Shown piece by piece: positions 1 through 11,359 of a stretch of 64,000 nt of DNA. How positions within the stretch are numbered: position 1 is the first letter of the stretch; every line of letters begins with the position of its first letter. This stretch comes from Eupeodes corollae. Its lineage: Eukaryota > Arthropoda > Insecta > Diptera > Syrphidae. The stretch covers positions 266,342,572-266,406,571 of the forward strand of contig NC_079147.1 in NCBI RefSeq assembly GCF_945859685.1, read 5' to 3'. The notes under the pieces are model-generated. The model searched no databases and was not told where the DNA came from. It saw only the letters and a program-made list of their open reading frames with translations. Both the position numbers and the translations under genes were made by a program.

Positions 1-109
1 TTATTTTTTTAATTTGTTCATTCAAAGACAAATCATTTGGGAAAATTTTATATCGTCGTAAAGATAAAAAATGAACGATATTAATATAAATTATTTTCAT
101 AAACTATTT

Positions 110-1310
110 TTCACTTTAAATAAAAGTGTTCTACTTGACTTCTGGATGAGAAGTGAGAAATTCGTGTAAACCAAAGAGTTGACATCCAAACGTTAAATTG
201 TTTAATGCATTTTATTGTGGAAAGTGTTTGGTGTTGCCAAATGAATACTTCACATACGCCCCTAGCACGAGATATGACATTATTTTTGGATTCCGGGTCT
301 TTCAGATTTTTCTTAATCTTAACAATTTTAAATTTACCGAAAGATACCATTAGATTTCATACACCGCGCTCGGAGGCAAATTGTGATCCATTACCGGAAA
401 CAATAACCTCCGAAAAACTTGTATGGCTCACACGGTTTTATAAGTTTTTCCCAGTTAATAGAAATAAATTTTGCAATCTTCATCATCATTTCTTCTACTT
501 TATGGTAAAGATTTGGCCGCTACACGTGGGATTGCAAGTGCGATTTTGTCGCTCAGTTAGTATCATAACATTTTTCCATGATTAATTTCCGTAAAGAATG
601 TCGAATAACCATTTTCTCAACTAAAAGTTCATTTTTTCGTTTCAAAAAAGGAGCAAAAGCTTCAATTACTTGAAGTTTTTAATTATTTTCCGACTTTAGT
701 GCCTCTGCCATTGTATGGTTGATTTCATCAGGTACCGTTTTCATTGTTATTTATTCAAAGTTCATTCAAATATTTTAATTAGTCTTTATTCGGTTTAGGT
801 ACGTTATCGTATAATAATAATATGGCATTTTTATGCTGAAAAGCCGACAAATGAAAAGCCCTTCTTTGTAATTAACTTGCGGACATTTGTGGTATACCTT
901 TCTATCTCCATGGTAACGTGAGGTAAATTCTATTGATCGTTCAGATTCTTCCGGAAATACGTTCGCTTAAACTGTTTTGTTGCATCGCAGGTGAAGCTTT
1001 TAAGTTAGTTTCGGATTAAAGTGAACTAAGACCGTGGTCCGTGACTGGAAATATTTCAACGAAAAACCTTTGCCTCTCAACACTCCGTAAATCGGACAAA
1101 TTTCCTTAAGTTAAGCCAGATTAAACCGACCAAAACAATAACGAAGCCACAAAAATATATAACGTAACAGATACTTTTCGAAACTAATAAATTCGTTATA
1201 GTTTCATCCTGATTTACTTTTACTAAACTCTTTACTCGAAATCAAATACGCCACATCCTTAATTTTTTCTTTTCTAAAAACTTATTTAGTTTTATTAAAC
1301 TTCAATCCCG
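110..1310 (-). pseudogene. Ty3/gypsy pol relic (RT end, RNase H, integrase), copy A
   Basis: Read right to left on the minus strand, translated fragments match Ty3/gypsy polyprotein. An RT-connection segment comes first, then RNase H starting with LTCDA (about 982-1000), then an integrase zinc-binding segment (near 480-560), then the integrase core. The core motif around the second catalytic Asp reads SGNGSQF (378-398). Copy B has SDNGTQF, so the Asp is replaced by Gly here. Many frameshifts and stops are present. No LTRs, primer-binding site or gag were recognised, and the left edge of the window may cut the element. Assignment to Ty3/gypsy rests on motif order and family knowledge; the exact lineage is not determined. 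Confidence 0.7.
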
Positions 1311-1559
1311 CATTATGTGATCTTTCAAAAATAAAGTGAAGTTTTTCGTTACGCTTTTTTTAGACTAGGTGCCGAAATAATTGTATTAATAATGCAAAAG
1401 TGAATCGTGCGTTTTTATAATCATTACCTCAATCGAAAGCTAAAAACTTAAAATATCTTACAATGGTATTGTAGTTGATAATAACAATGATGGTAACCTT
1501 TTCAACAACAATAATGACTTATAATACACCAAATTCTAGTGACGTTTTTTGAACACGGA

Positions 1560-3440
1560 TCTAACATTTCACAGAAATCAAATCAATGACTATACATAAT
1601 AGTTAGAAGTGATTTATTAAATTAAAAAGAACAATTATAGTTTTATTATATTTTTTTTAAACAAATTCTATATACTTGAGTGTGCTCATTAAATTTGAAA
1701 TAACACCTCTTTTCAATAAAACAATATAAAAACAACATTTCCAGATGCAGTGGTGATTTTTCATCTTTATTATTTTGTTTCTTTTTAATTAAACTAAAAA
1801 AAATTCATTAAATTTATAATCACTTTATAAATCGTTATGGTTTCCTTTACACTAATACTTCATGGATTAAGCACAGTGTTTTGTTGTTGAGCAAAACAAA
1901 AACAGAAATGATTCAGTATGGCATGTCCATTAGGCATCGTGCAATTAAAGTCAAAACAAAAAAATATACAAAAATATACAATTTTCCCGCGCTCTCCGTA
2001 GGTAAGGTATAGATATAGAAATACCTAAGAAGATATTGCTTTGCTAATTTTCATCACCCAGATGCACTTTTAATGCTTCTGTTTTATTAATTATAAAACT
2101 TTTCATTAAGCATCCAGTGGATGGCATCGCATCAGACATTCCCTTTAATTCATTCAGCACCATCATAAACGTTTAATTATAAAAGATTGTCATTAAATTG
2201 TAATTTTGCAAAAAGCAAGCTGATTTTTCACTGGCTTCATGCTTTTCGCTTCTTACTTCTCACTTCTCACTTTACCTTCCGATTTTATATTATGATTATG
2301 ATGTGGATGGATAGATGGGCTCACATTGGTGCAGAAGTCCCAGAGTTTTGAGGTCAACATAAATAAAATAACATGAAATCAACTTACTATCCATTGTGAG
2401 AAATATCTTTGATCTCATCAAAAGGCGCATCTTCTTTTCTATACTCGCCCATCAATGACATCCATCTCGCACAAGATGAGTATAGGTAAGGTACCTTTAT
2501 GCGCCCGGTCGGGTCGGTCGTTTCATAATGACCTCATTAACCATTGCGAGCTTAGATACTGTAATATGTTTCCAAACAGAGAACATCACCAGTAGAGGTC
2601 TTTTGTTTTTGATTTTACAATCATCAAACTACATCATAGCCTTTAGATGCGACTAAACAAATGATTAGAGTACTCGCTGAAGACACCAAGAACGACCAAC
2701 GAAAAGCCCCTCCTCTAATCAAAGGCGCGATTTGTGTTAACTCTTCCTCCCGCTCTCGAGCTTGAAAGTGTTGTGTTGGGTCTTGTGTTGCGTTGTCCGT
2801 TGTGTTCTTTTGGCGAGGAACAACAGAAAAATCAATCAAAAGCTAGAAAACTCTGTTTAAGTCGTGCTTCGAATGACCCTCTCTCGCGCTCACACCTGCC
2901 TGCACTATACACTGGTAGACTTATGCGACAAGAAGACATAACCTCCCCATCCTGTGTATAGCATCATCAGTATCATCATCATCATCATCTAAGCCGCACA
3001 TACCTACAATATACCTGATATAGTAAATGCTACGCATCCTCGTGGATATCTGTAGAGAGTTAACCCGTTAAGGTGACACAATCCTCTGCAGCAAACAGAT
3101 ATCCAACAGATTGTGCGACACCTAACGAGGGGAGATGGTAACATGCTACAACACCACCACTAACAACAACACTTTAGGTATCCCCGAATGCGAGTGAATT
3201 TTATCGGTGCAAAATCTAACACGACATCTATCGTTTTTCATCCTAATCACTACAGTTTGCAGTTCTATGTTCGTCCGTGTCCATCCGTGTGGCGTGCTAT
3301 ATGCGATATTGCGGCTTACCGTTCGTCTGCAATCATTCGTCACTTGATTTACGTGCGATAATCAGACAAAAAAAAAGAAAAACCGTAAAAAAACGAAAAA
3401 TCTCAAAAACGCATATCTATTCGTCAGATTTTCCTCCCAG
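1560..3440. other. Highly conserved block between copies, no gene recognised
   Basis: This stretch differs from 26165-28040 at only about 1 percent of positions, much less than the flanking TE relics. It has locally higher GC around 2490-3350 and a short CAT/ATC microsatellite at 2965-2990. Open frames of 65-75 codons overlap on both strands (for example 2734-2961 plus and 2624-2839 minus), but none resembles a known protein. Possible explanations are a host UTR or regulatory region or simply non-repetitive spacer. The seen fact is the sharp change in divergence near 3440. Confidence 0.5.
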
Positions 3441-3479
3441 AGCTGTATCAGCATCTAACCCCAACATCTGGGGAGTTGC

Positions 3480-3900
3480 CAGGTGTCAGAATATTGTTTT
3501 GACGGACGTAGTATCTACTTCTTGCACAACAGAGACACTTCGTCATAAGTTTTTGAAAGATTGTAATATTTTTAACAATGCCATATTTAATGTGTCCCGA
3601 TTTTATGTCAAACTATTTGACAGCTGTCAGTTTCGAATTTCGTTGTTTAAACGGTTTTTCACAAAACTAATAAGCCTAAAAAAATCATCCGTGGTTATTT
3701 GGAATTGAATGCCACAATTGATGTTGCCGCCATTTTATGTACTTATGATTTTGGAAGTCGATGAAAACAAGTATGTATGACAGCTGTCAATTTAGGATTC
3801 GTAAAAATTGTGCAGATTTGCCATTATCACAAATAGCTTTGTTTTTATAGTTTAGAGGTACTCAGGGGTTAGTCAGGGGTTAGTCAGTCTTATAAAGTTG
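3480..3900. repeat. Unassigned decayed repeat with GACAGCTGTC motifs
   Basis: Diverges more than 10 percent from its counterpart 28095-28480, starting abruptly after the conserved block. The palindromic decamer GACAGCTGTC occurs twice (about 3618-3628 and 3780-3790), and copy B keeps a degenerate and a near-intact version. A 12-bp direct repeat (AGGGGTTAGTC type) at 3864-3890 is copy A specific. The high divergence suggests TE origin, but no coding or terminal motif was recognised. Confidence 0.3.
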
Positions 3901-3924
3901 TGAGTATCAGAAACGAAGTCGAAT

Positions 3925-6120
3925 TATGAACTAAAATGGTTACCTACTGTTAAAAGAAACATCTTCGGACGAGCAAGTGGAGTGAAACCTTAAGCGCACC
4001 GTATGAACCTAGGAGTAAAATTAAAGTTCGAGGTGATAGGTAATTTTTATCTCATTAAGCTTGAAATTGATAAGAAAAATTACTACATATTGCCTATCTA
4101 TCTTAACTGCAACAAATGGCAACATGACTTTGACACACTGAGTGATCTTTTATATAATTTCAATTCAACAAACTTGATTCTTATTGGAGACTTCAACGGC
4201 CGAATAGGACTCACTCAAAATAATTTTGTTTCCGGAATAAACTCTGCAATATTGAATTCCCAACCTCAATCCAAAGATGAAGTGTGTGACAACAAGGGAA
4301 GCAAAATACTTGAAGTCAATGATGCTTTCGTCTGTCAAGTTTTGAATGGAAGTTGTGATGGAGATTTACGAGGTGAATATACTTTTCTTAGGGGAACATC
4401 ATGCTCTGTTATAGATTACTAATTTGCAACTGGAGACTGGCGTAACCTGATTTTGGATTTTCGGATTGGTAAGCACATTTTCTCGGACCTTATGCCTTTA
4501 GAGGTTACAATTGAATAGGCAAATAATAGACATTTTTCGAATACAAACCAGCTTAATCTATTACCGAAATTATTTTGGAATGACAGAATGTCAAATACTT
4601 ACCAAACTATTTTAAACCTTGAGCTCCTACATCTATTACAGTCGAAGGTACACCGAGTATCGATCAACTTACACACATAATTGAAAAAGCCGCCCACGTC
4701 CACCGCAATTTAGAGGAAATAATTGGAAGAGTAAGCGAAAGTGGTTCGACAAAGGCTGCATGTTGGCAAGAATCAAGTGTTTTGTGTTCCTTAAATTATT
4801 AAGTAGTTGCAACAATAATATTTTCAAAAGTCTTTACGCTAAGGCTGTCAAAGAATTTAAAAATATCTGCAATGCCAAAAAATTAGAGAACGAGCAACAG
4901 AACATATCAATGATAAATAGTAGCAGATCCTCATCAGACTTTTGGAAAGCAGTCAAACTCTTAAATGGGAGAAAAAAACGAATTGCAACTGGCCTACAAT
5001 CACACGATTTATGTACGCACTTTAGAACTCTCTTAAATACTCCACAGATTTCCCCCAAAATTCAGTATGTGGAACCTCAATTATTTGACGATCATCCTGA
5101 TCAACCGTTTGACCTTGCGGAAATTCTTCAAGTTATCAAAAACGCAAAAACCAATAAAGCCCAAGGAGAAGACGAAATTCCTTTCGAGTTCTTCAAAAAT
5201 TGTACCATAGAATTTGCTCAAACCTTACAAAAAAATTCAACCGATTGTTTGAGAGTGCAGATTTTCCACAGAGTTTCAAAAAATCAATCATATACCCACT
5301 TCATAAGATAGGAGATTTCTGGAACTCAGGAAATTACAGAAGGATATCGTTCCTGAATACTGCTTCTAAGTTATTTACAGCGCTTATATTCAAAAGATTT
5401 ACAGACTGGATTAAAAATAAAAACATTTTGAATGAATTTCAAGCAGGCTTCAGAGAAAATTATTCGACGGTAGATCAGATTTTCAACAAACATACCAACA
5501 AAAGTTCAAAAAACTGTACGCCCTATTTGTAGATTTCAAAGCTGCTTTCGACTCCATCCCATGTGGAGCACTCTTTTATTTATCTATTTAGGATGGGTAT
5601 AAGCAGTAGAGTAGTAAACGTCATAAGGGCTCTGTATGAGAATAATATACCGGCGATGTGGGATGGAAACTTTTTGTCTGAAGAATTTGCAACGACGATG
5701 GGTGGAAATCAATAGGGTATTAATACCGGGCCTTATATATTCTGACGATATTGTTTTTCTCTCCGATACAATAAATAGTACGCAGCTTAAAATTAACAGA
5801 ACATATTGGAAAACTCAGCACCGTTTTTATACAACCGGTATGTTAATGGAGCTAAATCGTCACTACACATGTTGTACTATAGTAAAGTCAACTATAATCT
5901 TAACAAAACGGAGATGATAAGGACTATTTTTATGTTAAGAGGTGAATTAATCAATTTAAACTACGTGCCACATCGTCCTCACCTCACAATACTATTTTAA
6001 ATAAATTTCGAATGATGTACTTTGGAGTGAGAACACTTCAAAAGGAGGACCTCATGGCAGTTTTGAATGGTGACTGGGGCTGGACTAGCTACAAGTGCTC
6101 TAAACTATAGAAAACGAGTC
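3925..6120 (+). pseudogene. LINE-1 relic: endonuclease plus reverse transcriptase, copy A
   Basis: A non-LTR retrotransposon ORF2 relic. The APE-type endonuclease part (3925-4425) contains LILIGDFNGRIG and ends in a SVIDY motif. RT follows in several frames: KAQGEDEIPFEFF (5155-5195), NYRRISFLNTASKLF (5330-5375), EFQAGFRENYSTVDQIF (5431-5485), palm motif A VDFKAAFDS (5530-5560) and motif C YSDD (about 5736-5747). Frameshifts separate these pieces. The C-terminal zinc knuckle is deleted near 5990, although copy B keeps it. The endonuclease N-terminus with its catalytic Glu is also missing, because the DNA equivalent to 28520-29427 is absent. Clade was not assigned. Confidence 0.85.
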
Positions 6121-6620
6121 AGAGAAGGTGATTTTTGAAAATATATACATTATTTGGAAAAACCAATACCATACATTTATAATTAAATATTTTTTTGAAT
6201 TTAACTTATTTTAAACTATGTTTAACTATACAAAAATGTCAATCTGTTAGAGGGCTTATTGCCAAACCAAAAGACTTAATGTTTATAAAATATTGCAAAA
6301 CATCCGAAGGACAACGATGTGAATCTAGAAATGATTATGAAAAGCTGAGGGCCAGCAAAACAGATGGATGGATTTAATGGATTTTGTGACATTGGTTTAT
6401 TAGTCTTTGTTGAGTTGAGAAATTTGATTGAATTTTAGGATTTTTAAAAACGTTTTGAGAGATAGGTAAAAAATAGAAATAAGAGACAGAAACAAGACGC
6501 TTGCCTTCAAATAGACACACTTTTTTTAATGCATTGGAATTTGAGAAGTTTTACAAAATGATTTGACAATTCTGAGTGAAAAAAGTAAGATTACTGTTTA
6601 TCCTCTTGTCCTGGCAATGC
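6120..6620. other. LINE-1 3' flank and AT-rich spacer
   Basis: Matches 32820-32990 plus 34910-35240 in copy B. In B the interval between is occupied by the tandem-array element and about 130 bp of extra sequence. The stretch at 6280-6310 (TTTATAAAATATTGC) is therefore the apparently unoccupied site. No gene is visible; a 60-codon frame at 6195-6377 has no family features. Confidence 0.5.
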
Positions 6621-7960
6621 TGTTAAGAAAATTTAGTATCAACGGTCACCCCACAGATGACTGTAATGTTTCCTTAATTTATCGCATTAATAAGAAATCG
6701 TTTCTCACCGTAACGCCTGTGTGAAGACCAACAAAAAAACAAGATGAAGCAGAATAAAAATAAGAAGAAGATGAAGATGAAGAAGGTGGAGGATCCTAAC
6801 CTCCTAGAAGTGCATCCCATCCGATGGTACAGTGATAGCGGTGATGATGGGATGCACTCAGTACAGCACCAACATCAACTTCTTCTTCGCATTTTGTTGA
6901 TGTTTTTTGTGGTAAGATGTTGTTTTGGCTATTTGGTCGATGCGATGATTGGAATTTCTTCGACCGACTTGAATCTGAGCGACCGATTGCGATGGGAGAT
7001 GGGAGCGTCTATCTGCGTCCATCCGTGCGTCCGCGATCGTCTCGTCGGTCGTCGTCTTGGATATATTTTCAATTCACCTGGCATATCCATTTCTAGGATC
7101 CACCGTAATGCTTCAAGACTCCAATTCCGACGACCGACCCCGACGACGAAGACTTCCCGGCGATAGTTGTGGGACAGTTAACTCCAGTTATTTATTTTCG
7201 TCGTATTTTTGTTTTCTTTTGAGTTTCTCATCTAACTCGCAAATAATATTTGTTGTTTCGGGTTGTTTCGCAAACACACATATGTCACATGGAAATGGTT
7301 TTCGGACCAGCGCAGCCAGGTACATAGGTATATCTATATAACTCAAGCCAATCCAGCCCACCTGAGGAATTTTCGCTTAGGTATGGTTCGACCATAGAGC
7401 GCGAGAGTGTGAATTTCCCACCATAAGTGCGGAACACCATCTTCGTGTGTCACTTTGTGGTAACTGCATTGGTCCAAACACGAAACTAGGGAGGGGGTGG
7501 TGGTGCGCACCTGAAAAGTTAGTTGATTTTGCAGTAACACCGAGAATTATAATTATTTCACTTAGTTTTGCGGGACATTTGCTGAGGTTGTTGTTGTTGT
7601 TTATTTTGGAGGTAGATGGTGATAGTGCAGTCTTGATGGAGACTTAGACGCCAAAGGGGACTAAATCTCTCAAGCACACAGCCTGATGATGTATGCCAAG
7701 TTGCATATGGTATTGGGATTTTCCTACTACTTCGGCTCGGTTGTGGTGATATGTTGGAGTTGTTGCAAGAAGCGGGTAAAAAGCGGCAGCAATGGTCATA
7801 CTAGCGGTGAATATTGGGTGTAACAACAACCATGTTAAGTAGGGTGGAGACGTGTTAGGTAAAATGTACCAAAACGGTAAGCAATGCAATCTTGTGTATA
7901 TATATGAAAGTGTTAAAATGTCAGCCAAATCAAGAAGTAATGTCATGTAGAAAAGTGTTT
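6620..7960. other. GC-richer conserved block with unassigned ORFs, copy A
   Basis: About 99 percent identical to 35235-36610 by eye and noticeably richer in GC and CpG than its surroundings. The longest plus frame (6744-7166, 140 codons) starts in a Lys-rich, AAG/ATG repeat-like stretch. Frames on both strands of similar length overlap (7057-7341 plus, 7343-7540 minus, 7644-7946 minus). Between copies the 140-codon frame has about as many amino-acid-changing as silent differences, so coding selection is not supported. It may be a 5' UTR, promoter or regulatory block of an unseen host gene. Confidence 0.4.
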
Positions 7961-8200
7961 AAGTGGCAAGTTGTTATAGTTTTAATTCAAATATATAGGG
8001 GGACGATCATGGGCTTAATTGTTTGGCTTAATTAGTGAGAGTTAAACAGAAATTTTAAGAAAGTTTAGAAAATGTAAATTGTAATTTAAATTGGACAGAA
8101 ACAGGTGTAAGCTTAAAAAGTGGTCTTTAATCATGAAGGTGTTGGGTACTTTCATAATCAAGGTTTTTCACATAACCACACAAAATTAATTTTAAATTGT

Positions 8201-8470
8201 TACAAAAAAATAAATAAATTAGGTAAAGCAACAGCCCATAGGGAACCAGGTCCTATAGTGACTTAAGACTCTCAACTATTCTTGTTTTCGAGTCATTGCA
8301 GGGATGGAGGGGACCAACTGATTTAATGCTGAATCCGAACGGCTAATTTGAGAAAGCACTTTTCATGACAAAAATTACTCTTGGAGGATTTTCCAATTTC
8401 TCATAAGAGGTATCATCCGTTAAGAAAACTCACAGGCAGGGAATGAACCCTGAATGTGACAAAAGCACAT
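8201..8470 (-). mobile_element. tRNA-derived SINE candidate, copy A
   Basis: Shares its left part (from about 8222: a GCAACAGYCC, GGAACCAGG, CTATAGTGACTTAAGACTCTCAA-like series) with 36871-37110 and with a truncated copy at 15663-15773. On the minus strand, near the right end (8432-8446), lies GGTTCATTCCC, close to the RNA polymerase III B-box. In copy B it reads GGTTCAATCCC, nearer consensus. The opposite end is A/T-rich, reading as an ATTT-type tail on the minus strand. Orientation is inferred from the truncated copy, which lacks the B-box side, as expected of 5' truncation. No A-box was identified with confidence. Confidence 0.5.
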
Positions 8471-8570
8471 CATAATGAAGAACTGTAACTACAAAATTAA
8501 AAAAAACTGTTAAGCATGGGATTTTTAAATTGTTTACGTATATATTTTCCAATTTCTATGAAAATGTATA

Positions 8571-9500
8571 TAGGGTTTTTCAATAAGGGTGGGTAGATGT
8601 TGTGTGCAGATGTCGTGGCGTTTGCTGTGTGGCACGTATCCCCATCCAGCTGGAACCACATGTTGTTTAGGTCCGTATGGTTCAATTTCGGCCATAACAA
8701 ATTAGTTAGTTTTTCAATAAGGGCGGGTAGATGTTGTGTGCAGATGTCGTGGCGTTTGCTGTGTGGCACGTATCCCCATCCAGCTGGAACCACATGTTGT
8801 TTAGGTCCGTATGGTTCAATTTCGGCCATAACAAATTAGTTATCTCCGTTATGTAGCACTCACTGTTGACGGTGACCGCCTCAACAACTTCGTTTTCAAA
8901 AAAGTACCGACCAATTACTGCGCCGACCCAAAATCCACACCAACTTTTTGAGGATGCATTATCACCTGGTGAACCTCACGTGGGTTGGTGTCTTCCCGTA
9001 TACAGCAATTTGGCTTGTTAACACAGCCATTCATCCGAAAATGCGCCTCGTCACAAAAGGTGATCTTACGGCTAAAATTGGGGTCCTCTTCCAAACGACT
9101 CCAAGCCCAGTCAGTGAACAAACGGTGGCGTTGTCTATGTTCATGAACATTGAGCTACTGGGTCCGTTGGATCTTCTACTGGTGTAGGCCTAACTCACGA
9201 CGATAATTCACCAAGTTGAAGTTTACGAAAGGCATAGTTCTTGTGGATGGTGAGGAAAAGACTGCCTAGGGTTCTGTTGTACATTTCACGGAGCGATGTT
9301 CTCGGATGATCTTGCGTTCCTTAAAAGAACGGATTGGCTGATTGCTTGCTGAACCGGTTCTATCATATTTTACTACCAAACGTCGAGGATTCTAAAATGG
9401 GCGCAATGCTCACAACGTATGCGTTAACGAACATTCATTTTGATAATGACGTTTTATGATTTGAACGTTCTGTTCAATCGGGTAACTTGCCATGATAATT
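8571..9500 (-). pseudogene. mariner transposase relic, copy A
   Basis: A minus-strand Tc1/mariner-superfamily transposase. It starts near 9495 with MASYPIEQNVQIIKRHYQNE and continues through helix-turn-helix remnants with stops. A clear catalytic segment FCDEAHFRMNGCVNKPN follows (about 9020-9080), then RYFFENE-VTVNSE (8860-8920), then MWFQLDGDTCHTAN carrying the second catalytic Asp (near 8640 and again 8775). The C-terminal third with the last Asp is missing. The left boundary TATAGGGTTTTTCAATAAGGG resembles a mariner end after a TA target. A 134-bp tandem duplication (8575-8842) repeats the second-Asp region and shifts frame, since 134 is not a multiple of 3. Many lesions are present; it is not functional. 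Confidence 0.85.
8575..8842. repeat. 134-bp tandem duplication within mariner
   Basis: Positions 8575-8708 repeat nearly exactly as 8709-8842 (period 134; one visible difference, GGGTGGG versus GGGCGGG). Copy B (37222-37360) has a single unit, so the duplication is specific to copy A. It covers the mariner terminal sequence and the region encoding the WFQLDG motif. Confidence 0.9.
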
Positions 9501-9599
9501 TGGCATAAGCAATTGAATAATAAAAAAAAGATTTGACAGATATAACTTTAACAAAATGGCCACCACGAAGCGCCAAAATCTACCCGAGCCAAAAAAAAG

Positions 9600-10340
9600 C
9601 CTATAGTAATAGATTTTAAGTTAAGCAGGGTTTGTATTCCTGGCAAGCGTCTTCAACAAATTTCCCAACAATGACTACTTTCCCCAACAGAAAACTTCTA
9701 AAAACATGACAATTCCCAAGAAGTAATATCGAAATTACATCTCCAACTATAGGCGGCCCGTATCTCTCCTTAGCAAAATCAGCAAACTCTTGGGCTAACT
9801 CATACTCACGAAACTCAAAAACTTCTGCAGTGAAAACAGCAATATTTCTGACATGGTTTTCGGGAAAAATACTCGATGCTGCATCCTTTGCTGGAATTTC
9901 AACACAATATCCACTCAGCCCTTAATAGCCATCGTGTCAACGTTGAATACCTTGTGGATGCCGAGAAACCATTTGATAGCGTATGGATTGAAGGTCTTAT
10001 CCATAAGCTTCATACTCTTGGTTTTACTATAGCAATTTTATTGGAATTATTTTTTCTTTTATTTCCAGAAAATTATGCGTACAATTGGAGAAACTCTCAT
10101 CGTCAATGAAGAACATCAGGGCTGGAGCTTTCCAATTATTAAAGCTCATCCCGTTTCGATATAGCATCATAGATTCCGACCAACTTAACCCTTGCGAGAA
10201 ACTTCTGTGCGCTGATGATTTCTTGACCTTCTGCTCCTCACCACTTATAGCCGTGAGGAAAGTGTGCTACAATCGGAACTTATTTGCTTCAGAAGATCGT
10301 CAACTGTCGCCTGTAGAACATCGCAAAAAGTGAAAAACTG
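9600..10340 (+). pseudogene. LINE-2 relic (Jockey-like RT), copy A
   Basis: Plus-strand RT pieces of a second non-LTR element. An upstream NYRRPVSLLSKISKLLG segment (about 9737-9797) is followed by a palm motif A region YLVDAEKPFDSVWIEGLIHKLHTLGF (about 9940-10025). Then comes RAGAFQLLKLIPFRYSI (motif B, normally AGxPQGS; 10110-10170) and CADDFLTFC (motif C, ADD; 10200-10235). The frame from motif B to motif C is uninterrupted, so this arrangement is ancestral relative to copy B, where the inversion breaks exactly between them. Stops and frameshifts occur elsewhere. The clade call is inferred from motif spacing only. Confidence 0.7.
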
Positions 10341-11100
10341 CAGAAACTTAAATTTAAAACTCATAAACGATAGAAACAATAGAACCGTTTAGTACCTGAG
10401 AATTTATTTATATGATCTGCAAAGGTTTAACCCGCATGTTAGAAAGTTTGAAGGGAAGCCAGCTGAGCACACAGATTAAGATATTGATGTACTAGCAGCT
10501 GTTGAGACCAGTCATTGGTTACAGCTTTGCCAATGACAGCTAAAAGATTTCGAAGGAAGATACTGAGAATCTGCACTGAACTCGTCTTCAATAGTGAGCG
10601 TCAAAAGTATTAGAGAAACGACCGAATTTATTCTTCTACTTTTGACTAAAAAGCTAGTAGGTAGCTCATCCAGCCACAAAATACAAATCAACAACGAAGA
10701 TGCTTAAGCATTCTACGCTGACCCTGGTTCATCTCACCGACGCAACGTTGCTGCGCCTGCCAGCAATCCTCAAACTAATCAAAAAACCATAAACAATGAC
10801 AACCGGGACGGATACCCTGAGGTGACAATTTGTAAATGTCAAACATGGCAATTTTTTAAATTCTGTCCTATTAAAAATTGTCAATTTTGTAAAATTGTCG
10901 TGGGATTTGCAAATTTTGTCAAGATTTCGGATCATACAAAATTATCATGACAATGAAATGTCAGGGATTTTTTGAAAATTGTCATAATTTCCCCGACAAA
11001 TTCGTAGTCACAATTTTCGTATGCAACACACAAAATAATACAAATTACAATTTTGTCAGTATGTAGTTGACAATTGTGACAGGCAATTGAGTTTCGGTCG
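10192..11100. other. Segment inverted relative to copy B (ancestral orientation here)
   Basis: Reads in the reverse complement at 38181-40400. Examples are the AACTACATACTGACAAAATT stretch at 38210-38230 versus 11050-11075, and the ACGACAGTTGACGATCTTCT stretch near 40210-40232 versus 10290-10310. Left breakpoint: after CAACTTAACCC at 10181-10191. Right breakpoint: about 11095-11101. The RT frame crosses the left breakpoint intact here but not in copy B. Confidence 0.85.
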
Positions 11101-11350
11101 TAAGGTGACAATTTTATTGAAAGTAAAAGTGATAGTGCCTCAAATTTTTAGACAAAAAATAAACAATGATTTCAGGTCATTAAGTGCAGTCCATGAACGA
11201 CAAAAATTGCCTTCACCTCAAACAAAATCGAACATTTTTGAATCTTGGCACACTTACTCAGGTGATGACCAAAAAAAAGTCCCAAGGAATCCGAAGCGTA
11301 AAACAAAAACTTGTCATACAAGTGTAACAAATTTATAGAATTGTCACTTG
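10820..11350. mobile_element. Harbinger-like DNA transposon remnant rich in TGACAATT motifs, copy A
   Basis: Begins with AGGTGACAATT (10820-10830). It contains many direct and inverted TGACAA/TTGTCA words and closes near 11338-11350 with AATTGTCACTTG; copy B has AATTGTCACCT (42000-42010), the exact reverse complement of the left end. The transposase-bearing interior seen in copy B (about 40600-41950) is absent. This fits an internally deleted element. The terminal inverted repeats are read directly; the family name rests on the transposase in copy B. Confidence 0.5.
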
Positions 11351-11359
11351 TCAATGTTA

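Noticed and set aside
2734..2961. 75-codon frame repeated at 27358-27585
   Set aside because: Conserved only because the whole block is; an opposite-strand frame is equally open; no family features.
3277..3708. 143-codon frame
   Set aside because: Crosses from the conserved block into a diverged repeat; the copy B equivalent is not open over the same length.
6744..7166. 140-codon frame as a host gene
   Set aside because: No domain, overlapping frames on both strands, start not conserved in copy B, and no coding-type substitution pattern.
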